Of a DNA stretch of 64,000 bases, positions 54,865 through 64,000 are shown in pieces (position 1 is the first letter of the stretch; each line of letters starts with the position of its first letter). The position numbers and the translations under genes were made by a program. Below the pieces are notes generated by a model, which was given only the letters and a program-made list of their open reading frames with translations, was not told where the DNA came from and made no database searches. Where the stretch lies: positions 6,840,001 to 6,904,000 of the forward strand of contig NC_133400.1 in assembly GCF_047511655.1 (NCBI RefSeq), read 5' to 3'. The DNA is from Castor canadensis. Taxonomy: Eukaryota; Chordata; Mammalia; Rodentia; Castoridae.

Positions 54865-55532
54865 AAGAAAAACCATCTGACATTAGAATATAGGGTCCCC
54901 CTTGTGATTTTAGGTCTGCCAAAGTGTGTCAGAGAATGCTTATCCCTTTCTTAGTTTCTAAAATTCTGCCACCTGGTGGTTGAAGTCTGCTATTTATCAT
55001 AGAATACTTAGGGAAGTTTTACCTGAATTGTAGTAGATCAAAACAAAACTATAATTTTTATATCTTCACTGAAGAATACCCTTCTGCCGTCTATCCTCCC
55101 ACCCTATCCCCATGGGAAAGTTAAAATTGCTTTGTTAGCTGCCTGTGTTAGCCAGATGTCAAAATATGAGGTTTTCATAGCTGAACATTTTAAAAGTTTC
55201 ATTGGACTGTTCTGGTGTCATTGTGTGTGTACTGTTTGTGAAGAAGTAGGTGGTAAGTATGCCCTTCTGATGATTTATAAACACCAGTGTAAAGGTGGGA
55301 TTAAAGTTTTGTATTTAACTACATATTCTTCAGTTTGTAAAAATATTTCAAGTTATAATAATATAATTAGAATTGGCTTTTAAAGATGACTACTGGTGGA
55401 ACTGTAGTTTTGTATTTAATACAGTTTGGATGCAAACACCTGTGCACGAGGTCTTTTCACAAATGAATGTTGTTTCAACAGTGCTGCTGGATTACTTTGG
55501 CACCACCCCCTTTGAAACTGTTTTGTGTATTC

Positions 55533-55620
55533 TTTTTTTTATGTGTTTGTGATGCTGGGGATTAAATCCAGGGCCTTCAATATTCTTAGTAGTAGCAAAT
55601 ACTTATCCTCGGGACTTGCA
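55533..55620 (-). mobile_element. Diverged antisense ID SINE
   Basis: T run, GTGATGCTGGGGATTAAATCC. Confidence 0.6.
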
Positions 55621-57240
55621 TTTTATATTTGGAAGTGCCTTAAAATAATTTAATTATGAACTTACATTTGAGAAGAAACCTAAGACTGCAGTACAGGAAT
55701 ATAGCATCCGTAATTGATGTAGCCAACTCTCTTTTGGGCATGTTAGAGCTTCACACAGCAGCGTGACTCCTTATCGGGCAACTCCATGAAGAGGATATTG
55801 GCTTTTGTAATTTTACCCTTTGGTTTACAGTGTTGTCCTCAGACCCATCACAGTGTTAATTCAGTTCAGCCTTTCCTCTCATATGACTAAGAATTTCAGA
55901 TATACAAATACTACTTTACTTATGGCATACTTATTGTTTGCTATTTCGTATTCACCCACGTGTGTTGTTTCAACCCCATGAGATACAGATCAAGAGCTAA
56001 TTCCATTTTGTGGAAGAGACATATGTGTCAGATTAGTAGCCAACGTGACATACCTTAAGAATAGGTAAGTCCACAATTTTGTCTTCCAACCTATGTCATC
56101 TTCTTTCAAACTCACTGTCCTAGTGAACCAGGCTGTTTCTTTTTTTTTTTTTTATCTTCTCTATTGTGGACTTGTCTAAGTTGATAAACATTCCCAGATT
56201 CATCAGTGGGTTTCTGTTTAAATCTAGTGTCAGATTCATTTCATCCTGAGCCCTGCCGTGAGGAATGTTCAGATTGACAGTACTCTGGATGACTTGACCA
56301 GGGACAAGGACAATGCTTTTTTCTTGAGCTAGACAGACCTTTCATTTCTGGTGCAGTATGATAGCACATGGACTTCTTTGTAACTCAGGTCTAGAAGTAG
56401 TGCCCATGAACTTGTAGCCAAGCAGAGGTCCTTTGGGAAATAGTTTTATTTCTGAATTGATTTTATTCACATACTGCTTATGAAGGCAAAAATCTGTCAG
56501 AGTGAGAGACTGTTGGGTGGTGATGCTGCCACTTAGTTTTCCTGTGAAAATATGGGTAACACATATTTTGACCTACAAAAAAGCAATTTGTTTTGAGTCA
56601 ACTGAATTTAAAAGAGTATTCACTTCGTATGGTTGTTGCATTGTAAGACTTGTGTCTAGCACATGGTAAGTGTTCAACAGATTATTTTCTTAATAATGTT
56701 GATGCTTTCTTAGGACTTTGAAGAAATTGTCAAAATAGAATATATGTTTAGATTTCAGTTTATAAAATATCCCTTGAGTTATAATAGTGTTATTAGAGTA
56801 GGAAGATGACTACTGGAGGGAATCAGCACTTAAACATGTTTTGGGAGAACAGTGCTGTTATTTTATGATCATATTTTATATGTTATACCCAAGAGGGCAG
56901 TGGTATATTTGTGTTTGTGCCAACATTTAGGCAATGATAGGTGACACAGGGTGGATGGAGGAGGGGCAAGGAGAAGGGTGAGTAGACAGAAAGGGAAGGG
57001 AGAGAATACCCAGCTAAAAGATGTGGAGGAAAGAAGGCAATGATTGGTAGAGCAAGGTATTTATTAGATAAGGGTCCCTGTTTAAAACTTAAGGTTAAGC
57101 AGTAGCTTCTTACCAAGAAGAATAGAAGAAGGGAACTAAATGAACCCATTTTATTCTTCGAGATGGTCATCTAGGATAAGAAATTAGAAGAGCCCCACAC
57201 ATACACACCCTTTTTATTTGTCAACTAAAAATAAAATTTA

Positions 57241-57471
57241 ATGCTGGCTGTCAATGGCTCATGTCTACAATCCTAGCTACTTGGGAGGTGAGATCAGGAG
57301 GATCTCCATTCTAGGTCAGCCAGGGCAAATAGTTTTTGTGCTCCTATCTCCAAAATAACCAAAGCAACATGGGCTGGAGGTGTGGAGCAAGCTGTAGAAT
57401 GCCTGCTTTGTAAGCATGAAGCCCTGAGTTCAAACTCCAGTTTCACAAATGAATAAATAAATAAATAAAAG
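57241..57471 (+). mobile_element. Composite B1+ID SINE with (AAAT)n tail
   Basis: GCTGGCTGTCAATGGCTCATG to GAGTTCAAACTCCAGTTTC; the tail is AAAT/AATA repeats. Confidence 0.8.
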
Positions 57472-57687
57472 TGGAGGGAGGCGCTTACTGGCACTCTGGC
57501 ATGCAGCTTTGAAGTAAAGTTTTGTTACGGAGGGAGGACAAATATATCTATGTATCTATGTGCACGTGCATGTTACCTTAGCAACCAAGTGTCTTCTCAG
57601 GTAGAGATGCTTCTTGACTTCTGGTGGGATTATATCCAGATAAACCCAATGTAAATTGAACATATTGTAACTCAAAAATGCATTTGA

Positions 57688-57770
57688 GGGGTGAGGGATG
57701 TAGCTCAGCAGTAGAGCAAGCACTTGCCTAGTATCATGAAGGTTTGATCCCCAGCACTACAAAAAAGTGC
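57688..57770 (+). mobile_element. ID SINE
   Basis: GGGGTGAGGGATGTAGCTCAG to CCCCAGCACTAC with a short A tail. Confidence 0.75.
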
Positions 57771-58470
57771 ATTTACTAACCTAACCTATTGAATGTTATT
57801 TTTAGCCTAACCTGCCTCAGATATGCCCAGAATGCTGACATTAGCCCAGAGTTGGACACATTCTTTTAACACAGCCCATATTTAGTAAGAGTTGAATATC
57901 ATGCACACAGGAGTATGGGTCCTTTCCCATCATGATCATGTGACTGACCAAGAACTGGGATTGGTTGTGCCTGCCCAGCATCAAAAGCAAGTAGCAGAAT
58001 ATCATACTGCATATTCCTAGCTTAGGAAAAGGTCAAAACTTAAACTACTCTTTCTGAGCGTGTATTGGTTTTTGCACTATTGTAAAGTGGAGAAATTGTA
58101 AGTTGAACTGTCAAAAGTCGGAGACCATCTGTATTTGCTTTGCCAATTAGAGCTCATTTCAGCTTTTGTGAACTGTAAATGCACAAATTTTAGGACTGGC
58201 TGATAGAAATATACAAAAATATTTTGTTAAATACATTTATGAAATAAAAATATTAACATTTTCCAGATCATATTAAATGTATTAGATGACTTACATTGCT
58301 GAGCTATGTGAAACTTCATGCTTCTGAAGCAACAAAGTATATGTCATTAGAAGGGACTGTAGCGCTGGGCAAATAAAACTTGAACTTGACTGTATTTTCA
58401 TTCTCTATTTCAAATAAATCTTAGCTGTGTGGAATAGCCTGATTTGTAATCTTTAGCTATGGGGAGTGGG

Positions 58471-58505
<35 letters not shown>

Positions 58506-58513
58506 TGTGTGTG
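58471..58513 (+). repeat. (GT)n microsatellite, interrupted
   Basis: GT repeats with a single AT interruption. Confidence 0.9.
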
Positions 58514-58554
58514 GTGTAGCCATGCTCTAAGCCTTTGGAGTTATTTGTTTAGAC

Positions 58555-59276
58555 TTTTTTTATTTGTTGGGAGTGGGATAGCAATTTGAATTTCTCAGAA
58601 CTTTTTTAAAGACAGATTTATTGAGGTATACTTTACATATAAAATTCACCCACTGCAAGAGAATTCAGTGATTTTAGCAAGTGTGTAGAATAGTGGGATC
58701 GCCACAACACAGTTTTAGAACAATTTTGTCACCCAAAGAGGTTCCTTTGTGCCCATTTACAAGTTAACCCCCATTCTCACCTTCAGGCCTAGATACAAGT
58801 GACTTGGTTTTTGTTTCCATAAACTTAACCCTTTTTGGACATTGCATGTAAGTGGAGTCATACAATATGTGGTCTTGCATCTGGATGCTTTTATTTAGTG
58901 AAGGGCTTTTGAGATTCATCAGTACTAGAGTAGTTCAGTAGTTCATTCCTTTCAGTTGGCAAATACTATTCCTTTACATAGATAAACCATATTTTGTTTA
59001 TGCATTACCTAATTATCAGCTATTTGGATGGCTTCCAGTATTGGCTATTATGAATTAGTCTCACCTGTGTCTCTGGGTGAATCTGTGTTCTCATTTCTCT
59101 TGAGTAGTTGCCTAAGAGTGCAATTGCTGAGTCATATAGTAAGCTTAATTTTATTTCTTAACTGCTCAGTTGTTTTCCAGAATGTCTTGTGCTATTGCAC
59201 ATCTGCAGTAGCAATGCATGAGGTCCAGTTTCTCCACATCCTAACCAATGCTTGGTATTGTCTAACTTTTTGATTA
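58555..59276. mobile_element. Old L1 3' fragment, part 1 (split by Tigger)
   Basis: It is L1-like 3'-region text: TTTATTGAGGTATACTTTAC, AAATTCACCC, ACAATATGTGG, and a run to GGTATTGTCTAACTTTTTGAT. The same L1 resumes at 61612. Confidence 0.65.
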
Positions 59277-61611
59277 CAGACTGTCCCTGACTTAACGATG
59301 ATGGTTCGACTTAAGATTTTCCAGCTTTACAATGATGCAAAAGCAATGTGCATTCAGTAGGAACCATTCATCGAATTTTGACCTTTTCCCTGGTTGGTGA
59401 TATGCAGTACTATGCTCTCTCAACACTGGGCAGCCAGCTGTAGCTCCCGGTCAGCCTTGTGATCACGAGTACTCTGGTTTTTTGAATATCGTGTTTTGTG
59501 TTTGTGAATCCCATGATGTCTACAAAACGCCCATCTGCGTCTTCTGCTTCTGGTGAAAAGAAGAGGAGGAAGGCAATTACTCTTGAGATGAAACTCAAAA
59601 TAATTGCCCAGCATGAAGGTGGCAAGCCAGTAATGGTCATCTCACGTGAGTCAGGATTTTCACAGTCCACCATCTCGACCATCTTAAAGGATAAGAAGCG
59701 AATCAGTGATGCAGTGAAATCGTCAGCATCAGTGAAGTCCACTGTCATCACGAAGAAAAGGGCTGGGCCCATAGATGATATGGAAAAGTTACTCGTTGAG
59801 TGGATAGAAGAGCAGATGCAGAAGCGCACACCACTGAGCCTGCTGATGATCCAGGCTAAGGCACGAAGTCTTTTCAATATGCTAAAAGAGCATGCTGATC
59901 CTACGTACACACAAATGTTTACGGCAAGTCATGGGTGGTTCCAGCGCTTTAAAAAGCGTCATAATTTTCATACTGTGAAGGTTAGTGGTGAGGCAGCAAG
60001 TGCCGATATTGAATGTGCTGAGGCTTTTAAGGAAGAGCTTCACAGGATAATTGTAGATCAGAAATACTTACCAGAACAAATATTTAATGTCGATGAGACA
60101 AGCTTGTTCTGGAAGCGTATGCCAGAGTGTACATACATTCACCAAGAGTCCAAGATGATACCAGGATTCAGAGACCATGTAACTCTGCTTTTGGGTGGAA
60201 ATGTTGCAGGTTTCAAATTAAAGCCTTTTCTAATCTACCACTCGGAGAACCCTAGAGCATTCAAGAATGTGAGCAAGCACACACTTCCTGTTGATTATCG
60301 CCATAACAAGAAAGCGTGGATGACGTCAACACTGTTCGAAGACTGGTTTTTGAATTGTTTTATTCCTCAGGCAAGAGAATGTTGTAGGCAAAACAATATC
60401 CCATTCAAGATTCTTTTGATCTTAGATGATGCTCCCGGGCATCCACAACATATCCGTGACATGCATCCTGATGTAAAAGTGGTGTACTTGCCGATGAACA
60501 CAACCACACTCATTCAACCAATGGACCAAGGTGCCATCGCTGCTTTCAAGGCACACTATTTACGCCAGACATTTGCACAGGCCATCAGAGCCAGCGAATG
60601 TGGCCAGACGCTCCTGGAGTTTTGGAAAGGTTTTAACATTCTAAATGCTATCCAGAACATTGCTGCAGCATGGGAAGAAGTCACACAGCAGTGCATGAAC
60701 TGTATCTGGAATAAAGTTTTGAAGACGTATGTGAACACATTCAAGGGCTTTCACAAAGACCATGCTATTGATGAAGTGGTAAGCAACAAGTGCCTAGCTC
60801 TTGGGAAGCAGCTAGAATTGGACATCAATGAAGAGGAGGTTCATGAGATTGTCAGCATTAAGACTGAAGAGATTTCCAGTGAGGAGTTGGTTGAACTGGA
60901 GGAAGGAAGAAGTAAAGAAATTAAAGCAGAGGAAGATGTTATACCCAAGGCACCCAGAGAGTTCACAGCAAGAAAACTGGCAGAAGCTTTTGCCACTATC
61001 AGTAGGGGTATGCGGATGCTAGAAGCGATGGATGGCAATTATGAGAGGTTTGCAAGAGTTGACGGGCAGGTACAGGACGCTCTTGCTTGCTATAGAGAAA
61101 TATACAGTGAGAAGAAACAAACTATACAGTCAAAACATGGTATCTTCGTGAAACACACTACACCTGCTAACCTGTCAACAAGTGTCAGTGCTCCCCTGCT
61201 CTCCACCAGCTATTCTCCAGTCTCATCAGAGGAGAGAGAACCTGATAACCCTGTGGCTGCAGCATCCACATCATCCAGCAGTTAGTTTTAGTTCAGTGCC
61301 TCACACGTTCTTCATGCCCAATGTGTTTTCAGCTGTGTCTGTTAATGGTGAGTACCCATTAACCATCCTCCTTCACTTTGAGTTCAGTTTTCACTTTCAG
61401 TTCAGTGTTTAGCCAGTTACACGTGTGCTCAACACTTCATTATAAAATGGGCTTTGTGTTTGATTTTGCCCCACTGTAGGCTCATTAAGTGCTGTGAGCA
61501 GGTTTGAGGGAGGCTAGGTTGAGCTGTGGTGTTCAGTAGGTTAGGTATATTGAATGCATACTTGACTTAGGATACTTCAGGCTGTGAAGCAGAGAAAGGG
61601 ATATCTGGCTG
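59277..61611 (+). mobile_element. Tigger (pogo/Tc1-mariner superfamily) DNA transposon, about 2.3 kb
   Basis: The element begins CAGACTGTCCCTGACTTAACG directly after TA (59275-59276) and ends ...CTG before TA (61612-61613), splitting an old L1. The 5' terminal region is Tigger-like (ACTTAACGATG, CGACTTA motifs). The 3' end keeps the internal TGACTTAGGAT stretch but its last 40 bases no longer pair well with the 5' terminal repeat, so that end is decayed. The body carries one uninterrupted transposase frame. Confidence 0.85.
59513..61285 (+). CDS. Tigger/pogo transposase, uninterrupted, TIGD1-like
   Basis: An open frame of about 590 codons runs from ATG at 59513 (or 59516, giving MSTKRPSAS) to TAG at 61285. 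Domain order is an N-terminal psq-type helix-turn-helix (KAITLEMKLKII...SQSTISTILKDKKRI), a CENP-B/Tc5-type DNA-binding domain (EKLLVEWIEEQ to GWFQRFKKRH), then the DDE nuclease domain. All three catalytic acidic residues are visible: FNVDETSLF, LILDDAPGHP and QPMDQGAIAAF. The C-terminus is acidic then Ser/Thr-rich. The length fits TIGD1-type transposases. Such elements are old in mammals, so a frame with no stop or frameshift is unusual; it may be a conserved host gene, a relatively recent copy, or chance survival. I see no promoter or intron of its own. Confidence 0.85.
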   Translation: MMSTKRPSASSASGEKKRRKAITLEMKLKIIAQHEGGKPVMVISRESGFSQSTISTILKDKKRISDAVKSSASVKSTVITKKRAGPIDDMEKLLVEWIEEQMQKRTPLSLLMIQAKARSLFNMLKEHADPTYTQMFTASHGWFQRFKKRHNFHTVKVSGEAASADIECAEAFKEELHRIIVDQKYLPEQIFNVDETSLFWKRMPECTYIHQESKMIPGFRDHVTLLLGGNVAGFKLKPFLIYHSENPRAFKNVSKHTLPVDYRHNKKAWMTSTLFEDWFLNCFIPQARECCRQNNIPFKILLILDDAPGHPQHIRDMHPDVKVVYLPMNTTTLIQPMDQGAIAAFKAHYLRQTFAQAIRASECGQTLLEFWKGFNILNAIQNIAAAWEEVTQQCMNCIWNKVLKTYVNTFKGFHKDHAIDEVVSNKCLALGKQLELDINEEEVHEIVSIKTEEISSEELVELEEGRSKEIKAEEDVIPKAPREFTARKLAEAFATISRGMRMLEAMDGNYERFARVDGQVQDALACYREIYSEKKQTIQSKHGIFVKHTTPANLSTSVSAPLLSTSYSPVSSEEREPDNPVAAASTSSSS

Positions 61612-63190
61612 TAGTTCTGCCATTGGTAGCTTATAATTTTAATTTGCGTTTCCCTGAGGACTGACGGTGCTGAGCTTAATTAACTAATCTCATGTGCTTA
61701 ATTGTTCCTATATCTGGTAAAATAGCAATTCAAAACTTTTACTCATCTTTTGGGTCTCTTACAAATTGGATTGTTTGCTGTGCTATTGAATTGTAAACTT
61801 TTTTTTTGTATATTCTGGACACAAATCTACAAATCCTTTATTATATATAATTAGCAAATATCTTCTAGTCTGTGGCTTGTCTTTTGTTTGTTATAATAGA
61901 TTTTATGCTTTAGTGCAGTTTTAGGCTCATAATAATGTTGAACAGAAAGTAGAGATCCCACACCCCCTTCCTCGACTCATGCACAGCTGTGAACATTGAA
62001 TGCGTGGTACGTTTATTACAGCTGATGAAACAGGCACATTACTATCTCCCAAAACATGACTTTTCATTTTCTTAATGGTGTTTTTTTGAAGTGCAAAAGA
62101 TTTTAATTTTGGTGAGATAGCATTTTTTAATTGTATGAGTCACGCTTTTGATGTATCTAAGAGCCCCACTTAAGGTCTTTTCTCCTGTGTGCTTGCTTGC
62201 TTCCTTCCTTTCTCTCTCCCCGCCCCCTTTTCTTCCTCCCAACTATAGTAACATACATATAACATACAGTACATTAGTATCAAACACATTCACAGTGTTG
62301 TGCAACCATCACTACTATCTCTCTCTGATTGTCTTTTTATCTTGTAAAACTGAAACTCTACCCATTAAACAGTAACTCCTCATTCTGTTCCTCCCCTCAT
62401 TCTAGACAACCACCATTTTACTTTCTGTATATATGATTCTGACTCTTTTTCTTTTCCCCCTGCAGTACTGGGGTTTGAACACAGGGCCTACACCTTGAGC
62501 CACTCCACTAGCCCTTTTTTGTGATGGGTTTTTTTTGAGATTTTGAGATTTCGTCTTGTGAACTGTTTGCCTGGGCTGGCTTTGAACCACGATCCGCCTG
62601 ATCTCTGCCTCCTGAGTAGCTAGGATTACAGGCGTGAGCCTCTGGAGCTCTACTGATGATTTTGACCTTTCTATGTACTTTATATGAGTGGTATTGTACA
62701 GTATTGGGATTTTTGAGACTGGCTTATTTCATTCAGTTAGCATGATGTCCTCAAAGCTTATCAATGCTTAACATGTAGCACGTCAGGATTTCCTTCCTAT
62801 GTAAAGCTTAAGAATATCCTGTCATATGTTTATACCACATTGTGCTTATTGATTCATTTGTCTGTGGACACTTGGGTTGCTTGTCTTCGCTGTTGTGAAT
62901 GATGTGATATGTACATAGATGTGTCAATATCTTTTTAAGACTCTGTTTTCAGTTCTCTGGGGAATATACCTAGTGTAAATGCTGGGATGTATTTCTTTCT
63001 TTTTTTTTCCCCACTAACCACGTGTCATTTTCCACAGTGGCTGTACTATTTTATATTACCACCAACAGTTCACAAGGGTTCCAGATTCTCTGCTGCTTTT
63101 CTAGCACCTGTTATTTTCTGTTTCTTTGTTAGTAGCCTTCTTAATGGAAGTGAGGTTGTTCCTGTGTTTTCGTCTTGGGAATCTTTAAAA
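61612..63190. mobile_element. Old L1 fragments, continuation after Tigger
   Basis: AATTTTAATTTGCGTTTCCC, TGTGCTTAATTG and TCTAGTCTGTGGCTTGTC continue the L1 interrupted at 59276. A second L1-type segment follows (GTGTTGTGCAACCATCAC, CTGGCTTATTTCATTC, CAGTGGCTGTACTATTTTAT). A composite SINE interrupts at 62455-62650. Confidence 0.6.
62455..62645 (-). mobile_element. Composite SINE, antisense
   Basis: CTGCAGTACTGGGGTTTGAAC to AGGATTACAGGCGTGAGCC, inserted in the old L1. Confidence 0.8.
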
Positions 63191-63626
63191 GATTAAGACA
63201 ATTAATTGGTTCTTTCTTTTGATAATTTTTTCTGACTTAGAAAGTATAATTTGAAAAAAGAATAGCTGAATAATACTATATAATAACTGTAGACATCTTA
63301 AAATAATGTATTTCATTTGACCCTGGCTACTAATTTTCTACTTTGTGGATGAGCCATTAAACTTAGGATTTTAGCTTCCCCTATTTTCAGTGTAATAATT
63401 AGTTTTATAGGTGTATCTGCTAAATTTGAAAAAACGACACATTTGCTTCTTGCTTCATTTCATTGTTGAGTTGGGTTTTCTCAGCCAGATGTTAGAAAGA
63501 AAGCAGTCTGTATTAATTACTAGTGTGATACTGACTGATGACCCTTTGGCCCTCTCAGAAGTATACATTTTAACATAATAAACCAATTTTCTTAATTAGT
63601 AGAATTTCATCTGAACAAAATGAGTG

Positions 63627-63710
63627 GCAAGGCTGGGAATGTGGCTCAGTGGTGGAGTGCTTGCCTAGAATATGCAAGGCCCTGGGTTCCATCCCCAGCA
63701 CTGAACAGTG
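63627..63710 (+). mobile_element. ID SINE
   Basis: AAGGCTGGGAATGTGGCTCAG to CATCCCCAGCACTG. Confidence 0.8.
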
Positions 63711-64000
63711 AGTGACGATCAGATTCAGAAACAGGAGGAAATATTTGAAGTCAGGCTGACTGCTAATACAGGCAGGGTGTTTCTGCTTGAGCACCTGTTT
63801 CTAGGACTGGCTCCTTTCAAGATCCCTGCTTTTCTCCTTCTGGACCTGCAGATTCTCTAAGCACTATTGACAATTTTCAGAAGGTGAAATAATTAGATGA
63901 GGAAGCTGAAGCTCAAGTTTAATAACATGCCTAAGGTCATACAGCTGGTTGACGGTTAACATTCTTTTCTGATAAAAGTTATTGTGGGTTCTTACTGAAT

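Larger units (their letters stand above)
52502..64000 (+). other. CMC2: CMC2 first intron (partial), repeat-rich
   Basis: No coding exon of CMC2 is recognised to the window end. The interval holds L1 fragments, SINEs, (TG)n tracts and a Tigger transposon, each listed separately; 55.6-57.2 kb is mostly unremarkable sequence. Confidence 0.5.

Noticed and set aside
59410-59910. Minus-strand frame of 166 codons at the start of the Tigger transposase
   Set aside because: Shadow of the transposase frame.
60464-60490. ATGCATCCTGATG resembling the start of the CMC2 protein
   Set aside because: It is within the Tigger transposase frame (DMHPDVKV) and the following codons do not match CMC2.

Overview
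The window is nuclear DNA of a placental mammal, almost certainly a rodent. It carries four spliced protein-coding loci, two CpG islands, a dense load of 7SL-derived (B1-like) and tRNA-derived (ID-like) SINEs, composite B1+ID SINEs, MIR, L1, L2, MaLR-type LTRs and DNA transposon relics. The composite SINEs and the L1 3' ends look like those of a castorimorph rodent (beaver or kangaroo-rat side). That placement is inference from repeat style only.

The gene order C16orf46 (+), ATMIN (-), CENPN (-), CMC2 (+) is the mirror image of the arrangement I know from human 16q23.2, so this is the syntenic block read from the other strand. C16orf46 (coding exons 2544-2753 and 4214-5224) converges on ATMIN. 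ATMIN (four coding exons, 27944 down to 15439, about 815 aa) is a zinc-finger transcription factor and DYNLL1-binding scaffold, recognisable from its many QT motifs. CENPN (ten coding exons, 49078 down to 31048, 338 aa) is a centromere protein that reads CENP-A nucleosomes; several of its exons are too short to stand out as open reading frames, and I placed them from splice sites and reading phase. CENPN and CMC2 leave a shared CpG island near 52.0-52.5 kb in opposite directions. Only a non-coding first exon of CMC2 is seen; the rest of the window to 64 kb is its first intron.

Non-gene regions: 1-2.5 kb is probable C16orf46 intron with an LTR relic; 5.2-13.3 kb is SINE-rich, then unusually repeat-poor beyond the ATMIN 3' end; the introns of CENPN hold SINEs, MIR, old L1 (42.7-47.2 kb) and a U2 snRNA retropseudogene; the CMC2 intron holds L1 pieces and a Tigger DNA transposon with an uninterrupted transposase frame of about 590 codons.

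The items most worth a second look are: the intact Tigger frame nested in a decayed L1; a roughly 50-bp L1-tail insertion in the ATMIN 3' UTR with a perfect 14-bp target duplication that brings in a sense AATAAA, with a near-identical twin at 7.36 kb ending at almost the same base; a five-tract G-quadruplex motif beside the ATMIN exon 1 splice donor; perfect CRE and NRF-1 palindromes at the two CpG islands; and two perfect palindromes in CENPN introns. I found no CRISPR array, operon or other prokaryote-like system, and none is expected here.
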